From positions 62,001-126,000 of the forward strand of contig DAHUZP010000057.1 in assembly GCA_027306505.1 (NCBI GenBank): a stretch of 64,000 nucleotides of DNA, written 5' to 3'. The DNA is from Thermoplasmata archaeon. Lineage in GTDB: Archaea; Thermoplasmatota; Thermoplasmata; Lutacidiplasmatales; UBA184. The notes beneath the pieces are model-generated. The model worked only from the letters and a program-made list of their open reading frames with translations, was not told the origin of the DNA and made no database searches. Below are positions 58,415 to 64,000 of this stretch, piece after piece; positions within the stretch are counted from its first letter, which is position 1; the number at the start of each line of letters is the position of its first letter. Both the position numbers and the translations under genes were made by a program.

Positions 58415-59494
58415 ATGGTCCCCTCGGCGGAGCCCCCCGCTCCGCACGCGACCGCGCTCTACGTCCCGCTGGGGCAGAGCAAGGTCCGCTGCACCGCCTG
58501 CGCCCGGTACTGTGTCATCCCGGAGGGCTCCCACGGCTTCTGCTACGTGCGGGCGAACCGGGGGGGCAAGCTGGTGCTGCTGACCTACGGTCGGGTGGCC
58601 GCGGTCCAGGTGGACCCGATCGAGAAGAAGCCCCTCTCGCACTACCGCCCCGGGACCCGGGTCTTCGGGATCGGGACGGTCGGGTGCAACTGGCGCTGTC
58701 AATACTGCCAGAACTTCGAGATCTCCCAGGACCACGACATCGGTGGACGGGACCTCTCCCCCGCCGAGGCCGTCCAGTGGGCCCTCCGCCGGAAGTGCCA
58801 GGGGATCACCTTCACCTACAACGAGCCCACGATCTTCCTCGAGTACGCCTTGGACGTCATCGACGAGGCCCACCGCCATGGGCTATTCGCGAACTTCGTC
58901 ACGAACGGGTACATGACGCCCGAGTCCGTCGCCCTCTTGCGAGGAAAGCTCGACGCGGTCTCGGTGGACTTCAAGGGCAGCGGAGAGCCCTCCTTCCTGA
59001 GGAAGTACATCCTCGCGAAGGGCCCCGAGCCGATCTTGAGCACGCTCGAAGCGCTCGCCCGGAACGGGACCCACGTGGAGGTGACGAACCTCATCGTCCC
59101 GAAGGTCGGGGACGACGCGGACGCGCTGCGACATCTCGCCCGGTGGGTCCGGGACCATCTCGGGAAGGAGGTCCCCTTCCATCTGCTCCGCTTCCACCCG
59201 GACTACAAGATGCGCGACCTCCCCGAGACCCCCGTGAGCACGCTCGAGCGCCTCCACACGATCGCCAAGGACGAGGGGCTGGACTACGTCTATCTCGGGA
59301 ACGTCTGGGGGCACGAGCTCGAGCACACCTACTGCCCGAAGTGCGGCGCGCGGGCGGTCGATCGCTACGGCTTCTTCATCCGGGCCTGGAACCTGGACCC
59401 CAAGAACCGCTGCCTGTCCTGCGGCCACTCGATCCCCATCGTGGGCACCCTCGCCCCTGACTACGCACCGACCCAGGTCACTCCCCTCGTGTGA
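58415..59494 (+). CDS. amrS: AmmeMemoRadiSam system radical SAM enzyme
   Basis: A 359-residue radical SAM protein. An N-terminal cysteine-rich segment (VRCTACARYCVIPEGSHGFC) is followed by the SAM-cluster motif VGCNWRCQYCQNFEIS. Diagnostic stretches are GITFTYNEPTIFLEYALDV, TNGYMTPESVALL, VEVTNLIVPKVGD and a C-terminal zinc-ribbon-like YCPKCGARAVDR with a second pair, CLSCGHSI. This family accompanies an AMMECR1 and a MEMO protein in many archaea; neither partner is in the window. The reaction remains poorly defined. Confidence 0.93.
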   Translation: MVPSAEPPAPHATALYVPLGQSKVRCTACARYCVIPEGSHGFCYVRANRGGKLVLLTYGRVAAVQVDPIEKKPLSHYRPGTRVFGIGTVGCNWRCQYCQNFEISQDHDIGGRDLSPAEAVQWALRRKCQGITFTYNEPTIFLEYALDVIDEAHRHGLFANFVTNGYMTPESVALLRGKLDAVSVDFKGSGEPSFLRKYILAKGPEPILSTLEALARNGTHVEVTNLIVPKVGDDADALRHLARWVRDHLGKEVPFHLLRFHPDYKMRDLPETPVSTLERLHTIAKDEGLDYVYLGNVWGHELEHTYCPKCGARAVDRYGFFIRAWNLDPKNRCLSCGHSIPIVGTLAPDYAPTQVTPLV

Positions 59495-59592
59495 GGAGTG
59501 GGGGCCCGCGAGCTCGGGTGCCGCTAGGCCAAGGGGCGGCCCCCGACCGCCGGGACCCGACCCCTCCTAAGGCCGGCAGGAGGCGTCAGGTC

Positions 59593-60726
59593 TCACTTCG
59601 TTCCCCAGACGAGGATGTGGATGGGGGCGAGCTCGGCAGAGCTCACTTCGCGCATGCCGGACCTGCGGAGGAGGTTCATGAACTGCACCGGCGGGAGGAG
59701 CTGGTCGTCGAGGATCCCCTCGAGGTACTGCACCCCGGCCATCACCCTGCCCGCCGGGGTCCGCAGTCGGGGGAGCTCCTCCCACTCGGGGAAGGGGAAC
59801 TCGCTGATGAGGAAGGTGCCCTTCGGGCGCAGCGCCCTCACCACGTGGCGCACCACGCCCTCCTTGTCCTGGACCTCGTGGAGGGCGATGTTCATCAGCA
59901 CGACGTCGGCCGCCGGGAACGACCCCGTCTCCAGGGTCTTCTGCTCGACCACGACGCGGTCGGAGAGACCCTCCTTGGCGATCGCCTCTTGGGCGGCCTT
60001 CACGCTGCCCTCGTCGCCCTCGATCCCGTGGAACCTCGCGTGGGGGAAGGCCTTCGCCAGCCGGACCAGCCCAGCTCCCCGTCCGCAGGCGAGCTCGACG
60101 AAGGTGAGGGGGGTCCCGCTCCCGCCGAGCCTCTCCATGAGCCCGGGCACCTGGGCGAAACCCTTCCTCAGCAGCCGGGTGTAGAAGGTCCGAGAGCTGT
60201 CCGCTTGGGAGGAGGAGAGCTCCGGAGGGAACTGGTCCCACCAGGAATGCTCCCCATCGCGCACGTGCTGATCGAGGAAGCCCCAGGCGTCACGCAGCGC
60301 CCCGAGGAACTTCGCGGTCCCGCCAAAGTAGACGGGGCTGTCCGGTTCAAGGAGCGGCGCATGGAGCCCGGGAGCGAGGAAGAACTTCCCCTCTCGGTAC
60401 TCGACCAGCTCCTCGCTGTAGGCCGCGTTGCACCAGATCGAGACGTACATCCGGTCCAGGTCGAGCTCCCGCGCGAGGAACTCCGCAGAGAGACCCTCAG
60501 GATGGCGAGCGAGCGCGGCAAAGAGGCCGTGGCGGAGCCCCAGGTCCAGGGTCCAGACGCCGAAGAAGCCCGCCGCGTACTCCTGCAGGCGGAGGAGCTG
60601 ACGGCTGGTCGCCTCCCTCTCCTCGGGGGTGGGTGGAGAGGCGGCCTGGGAGGCGGTCGGGGCATCCCTCCCGGGCGCGGGCGGGCTCGTCGAGGGAGGC
60701 GTGTCGGGGGTCGCGGGAACGGTCAT
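59593..60726 (-). CDS. SAM-dependent methyltransferase with N-terminal winged helix
   Basis: A 377-residue protein. Residues 1-35 are Pro/Ser/Ala-rich. A dimerisation/winged-helix region follows (YAAGFFGVWTLDLGLRHGLF, LSAEFLARELDLDRMYV), as in O-methyltransferases of the BchU/hydroxyneurosporene type. The Rossmann half has motif I FVELACGRGAGLVRLA, acidic loop FHGIEGDEGSV and post-motif VVLMNIALHEVQDK. The methyl acceptor is unknown. The ATG is supported by a TATA box exactly 26 bases upstream. Confidence 0.85.
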   Translation of the reverse strand: MTVPATPDTPPSTSPPAPGRDAPTASQAASPPTPEEREATSRQLLRLQEYAAGFFGVWTLDLGLRHGLFAALARHPEGLSAEFLARELDLDRMYVSIWCNAAYSEELVEYREGKFFLAPGLHAPLLEPDSPVYFGGTAKFLGALRDAWGFLDQHVRDGEHSWWDQFPPELSSSQADSSRTFYTRLLRKGFAQVPGLMERLGGSGTPLTFVELACGRGAGLVRLAKAFPHARFHGIEGDEGSVKAAQEAIAKEGLSDRVVVEQKTLETGSFPAADVVLMNIALHEVQDKEGVVRHVVRALRPKGTFLISEFPFPEWEELPRLRTPAGRVMAGVQYLEGILDDQLLPPVQFMNLLRRSGMREVSSAELAPIHILVWGTK

Positions 60727-60748
60727 CGCCGGGGGGAGGACCAGGCGG

Positions 60749-60756
60749 TCTTAAGG
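60749..60756 (-). promoter_or_regulatory. TATA-like box for the methyltransferase
   Basis: The minus strand reads ccttaaga, centred 26 bases before the ATG at 60726. Confidence 0.45.
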
Positions 60757-60919
60757 GGCGCCGCAGCGGGAGGCGTGGGGTGAGGTCGCTCGGACCTCCT
60801 GCGCATTGCGAGCCCTTGCGGTCCCAGGTGGACCCGAAGGAAAACGGAGCGGTCCGCCGAAGGCCGGAACGGCGCCGGGCTATCTCGTAGCACGGCAGGC
60901 CCTGGCGTCCGGGACCACG

Positions 60920-60927
60920 CTTATATT
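60920..60927 (+). promoter_or_regulatory. TATA box for the DUF6015 gene
   Basis: cttatatt is centred about 21 bases before the ATG at 60944 and 30 before the in-frame ATG at 60953; either start would be nearly leaderless. Confidence 0.55.
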
Positions 60928-60943
60928 CCGACCGCGGCCATGG

Positions 60944-61624
60944 ATGATTGAGATGGGACGACAGGTCCCCGCGGGCATCTCGGGTGCTCGTCGGGTATCC
61001 CTGAAGGGCCCGCTGGCGCTTGAAAACGTGGGGCTGAAGACGACCTCCAAGACCCGGCATCCTGAGACCCGGGCCGAGCCCCCCGTTCCGAGCGGCGGCG
61101 CTCCGGCCGTGAACCTCCCTTCGCTCTCGCGGGCGATCCGCAGGGCGGTCGGGCACGACGGCATGCGACGGGAGGATGCGGACGCGATCGCGGGGCACAT
61201 CCTCAACTTCTTCGGGTTCAACGAGCGGATCATCGACAACGTCTTGGAACCGGACGATCGAGACACGTTCTACATGCTCGAGGACTCCGGCATCCTCGAG
61301 ACGGAGCGCGACGAGACGACGCTCTACGACGGCCGTGAATGGCGGATCCACTACTGGATGTTCCGCAAGGATCGCATCCTCCAGCTCGCGAAGGAAGAGG
61401 CGGAAGCTTCGGCCGAGGACGAAGAGCCGGTCGGGTCTCCGGCCGATGCCCGCGCCCCAGGACCGGCCCCGGTCTTCGTCCCGACCGCGGACTCCTCGGT
61501 CTATCACCATCTCTCCGACGAAGCCTGGGGCAAGCGGGAACCCGGAGAGGAGGAGTCCGCCGAGGCTCCCCAGGTCGCCCCCCCCCATGCCCGGTTCTCC
61601 CGGGGCACTTCCGGCCCCAGTTGA
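60944..61624 (+). CDS. DUF6015-type conserved archaeal protein
   Basis: A 226-residue protein. A conserved helical core at about 60-150 reads LSRAIRRAVGHDGMRREDADAI, HILNFFGFNERIIDNVLEP, DRDTFYMLEDSGIL, ETTLYDGREWRIHYWMF and DRILQLAKEE, matching a family I associate with Thermoplasmata genomes. It has a winged-helix feel (DSGIL plus YDGREWRIHYW), so a transcription-factor-like role is conceivable, but no function is known. A disordered Pro/Glu-rich tail follows. I am fairly sure of the family, not of the role. Confidence 0.7.
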   Translation: MIEMGRQVPAGISGARRVSLKGPLALENVGLKTTSKTRHPETRAEPPVPSGGAPAVNLPSLSRAIRRAVGHDGMRREDADAIAGHILNFFGFNERIIDNVLEPDDRDTFYMLEDSGILETERDETTLYDGREWRIHYWMFRKDRILQLAKEEAEASAEDEEPVGSPADARAPGPAPVFVPTADSSVYHHLSDEAWGKREPGEEESAEAPQVAPPHARFSRGTSGPS

Positions 61625-61681
61625 TCCGGTCCAGCGCCCGGCACCGCCTTCCCGATCGGGTCCTCCGGCCCGACCTCTAAC

Positions 61682-61699
61682 CCCCCTCAAGTAGGGGGG
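61682..61699. repeat. C6/G-tract hairpin before trmY
   Basis: A ccccc tract and a ggggggg tract flank ctcaagta, able to form a short strong stem 20-30 bases before the trmY GTG. It may end the DUF6015 transcript or shape the trmY leader. Confidence 0.3.
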
Positions 61700-61714
61700 G
61701 AGCTTCGCGCTCCC

Positions 61715-62341
61715 GTGCGTCGGTTCCTCCTGCTCGTCCACCGTGTGCCCGTGGACGGAGAGTTCACGCTCAACGACCTCGCCGGGTCCGGGGGTCGCAT
61801 GGACGAGGTCGCCTCCGTCGTGGGCGCGGCCTTCGTGGTCTCGAACGCCCTTCGGAGAGACACCTCCCTCACGCTGCTCCTCCTTCAGGACCCGACCCGG
61901 GCCCGTAGGATCCGGATGGAGGGCGCACGGCTGAAGTTCCTCAATCCGGATGAGCGCTCGACGGCGGCGCTGCTCAAGAACGCGCTCGTGCGCACATGGA
62001 CCCGGCCCGAGGTCGAGATGGAGACCACCCCGGGCATCTTCGTCGGCCCCTCCGGGTCGCTCGAGGAGGAGCTTCGCGCCTTCGCGGCGCTCCCAGGCAC
62101 CTGCTGGGCGACGGAGGAGGGCAGTCCGCTGCGGGCCTCTCCTCTCGGACCGACGGGGGAGGCGGGCATCGTGCTGAGCGACCCGTGGGACCCTTCGGTG
62201 GAGGAACGGGCGGTCCTGGAGCGGCTGGGGCTCCCGAAGATCGCTCTTGGACCTCGGTCGCTGCGAGCCTCCCAGTGCGTCGTGGTCCTCCAGAACGAGA
62301 TGGACCTGAGAGAGGCCGCCTCTTCCTCCTCCTCCCCCTAG
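61715..62341 (+). CDS. trmY: tRNA (pseudouridine(54)-N(1))-methyltransferase TrmY
   Basis: A 208-residue SPOUT methyltransferase that converts pseudouridine 54 of archaeal tRNA to 1-methylpseudouridine. Diagnostic segments are RRFLLLVHRVPVDGEFTLNDL, GGRMDEVASVVGAAFVVSNAL, LKFLNPDERSTAALLKNAL and the trefoil-knot SAM loop region LPKIALGPRSLRASQCVVVLQNEMD in two parts. Length is typical. The start is a GTG. It converges on the FtsZ-like gene, leaving a 68-base gap. Confidence 0.93.
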   Translation: MRRFLLLVHRVPVDGEFTLNDLAGSGGRMDEVASVVGAAFVVSNALRRDTSLTLLLLQDPTRARRIRMEGARLKFLNPDERSTAALLKNALVRTWTRPEVEMETTPGIFVGPSGSLEEELRAFAALPGTCWATEEGSPLRASPLGPTGEAGIVLSDPWDPSVEERAVLERLGLPKIALGPRSLRASQCVVVLQNEMDLREAASSSSSP

Positions 62342-62409
62342 GACCGGTGCCCTGCCCTGCCCTGCGAGCGGTCTAGGCTAGGGTGCCTAAAGGCTCGGGG
62401 GAGGGGGCC

Positions 62410-63444
62410 TTAGGAGGGGGAGAGCGCCTTTTCGAGGGTGCGCCGCTCGAGGCCTCCCACGACCGCGGTCAGTCGGACCCGGTCCCAGCGCTCAGGGTGG
62501 GTGCGGAAGCCGGGGGTGAGCTCGACCGGCTCGTGGAGCTCATGGCGGAAGGTCTCGACGATCCGGTGGTAGGCGCCGAAGGTGAGGTCGCTCCCACCCT
62601 CCACGAAGAGGATGGTGGGTCCCGCCCGGTCCCGGATCTCGAAGTCGAGCAGTCCCTCGCGGAGCGCCTGGCGGACGATGCCCTCCGCATCGCTCGGGTG
62701 TCCCTCCGCGAAGAGGAGCGTCGCGAGCCCTCCGTCCGAGAGGAGGCGACGGACATGGGCGAGGTCGACGTTCATCTCGGAGGGATGGCGGACCATGTCC
62801 ACCAGCCCCGCGACGAGGGCCCTGAGGTAGGAGTTCCGGTAGTGGAAGACCTGCTTGATGGGGAGCCGATCGAACTTGCGCAGCCTCTCGTTCGAGAAGA
62901 GGAGGAGCGCCCCGCCCTGGGCCTGGAGCTCCTCGAGGGCCTTCGAGGTGTTCTCCCGGATCCGGGCGCTCGTGGAGAGCTCCGCTTGGAAGGGCAGGAA
63001 GACGCCGCTCACGGGCAGCGCCCCCACCTCGCGGGCGAGGGTGAGGCAGAACGGTGCGAGAGCGCTGCCCGTTCCTCCTCCCAGTCCCGCCAGCAGGAAG
63101 ATGAGGTCGTAGCCCCGGAAGCGGGCGATCAGGTCCTCGCGGCACTCTGCGGACGCCTTGAGCACGGCCTCACGGTCGCCACCGCTCCCGCGACCGGCGA
63201 GGGTGGCCTGAGCGACCAGGATCCTCATGTCGGCGCGTGCCGTGAGGAGGTGGTGCCCGTCGGTGTTGACGGCGAGCGTGTCCACCCCGGCCAAGTGCTG
63301 GTCGAAGAGGTCGGTCACCGCTTCGGAGCCGGCCCCGCCGAGACCGACCACCAGGGCCTTGGGGACCCTCGCGAGGTCGTTCCACGGGATGGAGTCGAAT
63401 CCGTCGTGGGCGGTCGGCGAGCTCGAACCTCCGACCATCGTCAC
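62410..63444 (-). CDS. FtsZ/tubulin-superfamily protein with altered T7 loop
   Basis: A 344-residue FtsZ-family GTP-binding protein. T1 loop VGLGGAGSEAV, T3 loop GRGSGGDRE and the tubulin signature AGLGGGTGSALAP (about 119-131) are intact, as is FSNERLRKF at the nucleotide site. The T7 synergy loop, normally N-x-D-x-x-D/E, reads NVDLAH (225-230), with His in place of the second acidic residue that completes the GTPase site of the neighbouring subunit. The C-terminal domain is present; no conserved C-terminal tail peptide is seen. It lies 38 bases downstream of the RHH regulator and is probably in the same operon. Confidence 0.88.
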   Translation of the reverse strand: MTMVGGSSSPTAHDGFDSIPWNDLARVPKALVVGLGGAGSEAVTDLFDQHLAGVDTLAVNTDGHHLLTARADMRILVAQATLAGRGSGGDREAVLKASAECREDLIARFRGYDLIFLLAGLGGGTGSALAPFCLTLAREVGALPVSGVFLPFQAELSTSARIRENTSKALEELQAQGGALLLFSNERLRKFDRLPIKQVFHYRNSYLRALVAGLVDMVRHPSEMNVDLAHVRRLLSDGGLATLLFAEGHPSDAEGIVRQALREGLLDFEIRDRAGPTILFVEGGSDLTFGAYHRIVETFRHELHEPVELTPGFRTHPERWDRVRLTAVVGGLERRTLEKALSPS

Positions 63445-63482
63445 TCCTGGGGGAGGGCCCCGGATCTCGGGGGTCGGCGGCG

Positions 63483-63863
63483 TCAGCCACCCTCGGTCAC
63501 GAGCCCATCCCCTTCAGGAGAGGAACCCCGATGGGCGCTGCCACCACCGTGGCCGGAGTGCCGGCCGAGCTGCTCGAGCTTGCTGCGGACGTACTCCCGC
63601 ACGGCGGTGCGGATCGCGTCCTCCATGTCCACGTTGACGCCCTCGTCCGCGAGCTCCTTCAGCTGGAGGTAGTCGTGGTGGGGAAGGCTCACCAGGGTCT
63701 TTCGCGAGCGCGTGGTGGGAAGCTGCACTTGGATGTACTCCTCGAGGGCCGCTCGAATGGTGTCCGAGATCGTGGGATGCCCCAGGTTCTCCTGGATCCT
63801 CTTGAGCCCGTCCACCAATTCTTGCGGGATGCGGACCGTTACCCGCTCCGACGTATCGGGCAT
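63483..63863 (-). CDS. tandem ribbon-helix-helix transcriptional regulator
   Basis: A 126-residue protein with two RHH units in one chain. The first (about 6-46) has the strand ERVTVRIP followed by ELVDGLKRIQE and TISDTIRAALEEYI. The second (about 54-97) has the strand RKTLVSLP with DYLQLKELADE and DMEDAIRTAVREYVRSKL. A Gly/Ser/His-rich tail follows. It could bind DNA as an intramolecular RHH pair. Its position upstream of an FtsZ-family gene recalls the CdrS-type regulators of haloarchaeal division genes; equivalence is inference. The ATG at 63863 lies about 20 bases after the TSS predicted from the TATA box; a TTG at 63899 is less likely. Confidence 0.85.
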   Translation of the reverse strand: MPDTSERVTVRIPQELVDGLKRIQENLGHPTISDTIRAALEEYIQVQLPTTRSRKTLVSLPHHDYLQLKELADEGVNVDMEDAIRTAVREYVRSKLEQLGRHSGHGGGSAHRGSSPEGDGLVTEGG

Positions 63864-63906
63864 GGGCGTCTGACACTCGTCGGACAGATAGATGCTCAAG
63901 GCGGTT

Positions 63907-63913
63907 CATAATG
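63907..63913 (-). promoter_or_regulatory. TATA-like box for the RHH-FtsZ operon
   Basis: The minus strand reads cattatg, with a predicted TSS near 63884. From here to 64000 I see no ORF or RNA gene, only GC-rich sequence. Confidence 0.4.
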
Positions 63914-64000
63914 TTTTGCCACCGGTAGGCAGCCGACGGAGGTCCCCTGCGGACGGGGGTGGAGGGCCTCGAGTCTTCGCCTGGGGCGCCCGGTTCACGA

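Noticed and set aside
1-64000. CRISPR arrays, insertion sequences, integrases, rRNA or tRNA genes
   Set aside because: No regularly spaced repeats, transposase or integrase motifs, or RNA-gene signatures were seen on reading both strands. A dedicated tRNA or repeat search could still find something short.

Overview
The window is G+C-rich archaeal DNA. Archaeal markers are a TATA-binding protein (49323-49871), aIF-1A (24194-24700), an RPA plus RPA-associated pair (7451-9618), an Orc1/Cdc6 initiator (51733-52893), Bud32 of KEOPS, TrmY, an archaeal class I CCA-adding enzyme and an FtsZ-family protein next to a ribbon-helix-helix regulator. A DUF6015-type protein, a DUF835 domain and DUF929 proteins point to a Thermoplasmata-like euryarchaeon; that placement is inference. 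Many genes have a TATA-like box about 24-31 bases before the first base of an ATG, GTG or TTG start, so leaderless mRNAs seem common. I found no rRNA, tRNA, CRISPR array, insertion sequence or integrase. This looks like core chromosome.

Layout. 1-7300: methyltransferase (truncated by the window), two membrane/surface proteins, PdxS, a GT4 glycosyltransferase, a HAD hydrolase and PyrF. 7450-12250: RPA, RPA-associated protein and a large P-loop ATPase with helical repeats. 12450-16200: membrane FKBP isomerase, tandem GNAT, coiled-coil protein and LarB. 16290-23200: acyl-CoA dehydrogenase, EtfB, EtfA, a helical-repeat protein, a FixC-like flavoprotein and a PH-domain membrane protein. 23300-27770: amidohydrolase, aIF-1A, NAD(P)HX repair enzyme, Bud32 and an agmatinase-family protein. 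27800-28505: an ArsR regulator with a decayed SRPBCC partner. 28628-36900: enoyl-CoA hydratase, second acyl-CoA dehydrogenase, acyl-CoA ligase, a large Kelch/PKD surface protein, DUF35 and thiolase. 37068-43071: ThiI core plus a small partner, V4R-like/DUF835 sensor, alpha/beta hydrolase, CitE-like lyase and an ABC exporter. 43120-46385: VKOR and two DUF929 thioredoxin-like membrane proteins. 46582-56768: CobT, Nudix, membrane protein, TBP, TatD-like hydrolase, Tmk, Cdc6, TPR protein and LipA. 56787-63900: CCA-adding enzyme, AmmeMemoRadiSam radical SAM enzyme, methyltransferase, DUF6015, TrmY, FtsZ-like protein and the tandem RHH regulator.

Functional themes. Acyl-CoA ligase, two acyl-CoA dehydrogenases, enoyl-CoA hydratase, thiolase/DUF35, EtfBA and a FixC-like ETF oxidoreductase together describe fatty-acid or branched acyl-CoA oxidation feeding a respiratory chain. 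A second theme is extracytoplasmic disulfide formation (VKOR plus two paralogous DUF929 proteins). A third is replication and division (RPA, Cdc6, Tmk, and an FtsZ homologue whose T7 loop carries His where the second acidic residue is expected). The most unusual items are that FtsZ/RHH pair, the DUF929/VKOR module with its shared cytosolic N-terminal motif, the decayed ArsR-SRPBCC module, and the ATPase at 9796 whose coding signal begins upstream of any usable start codon.
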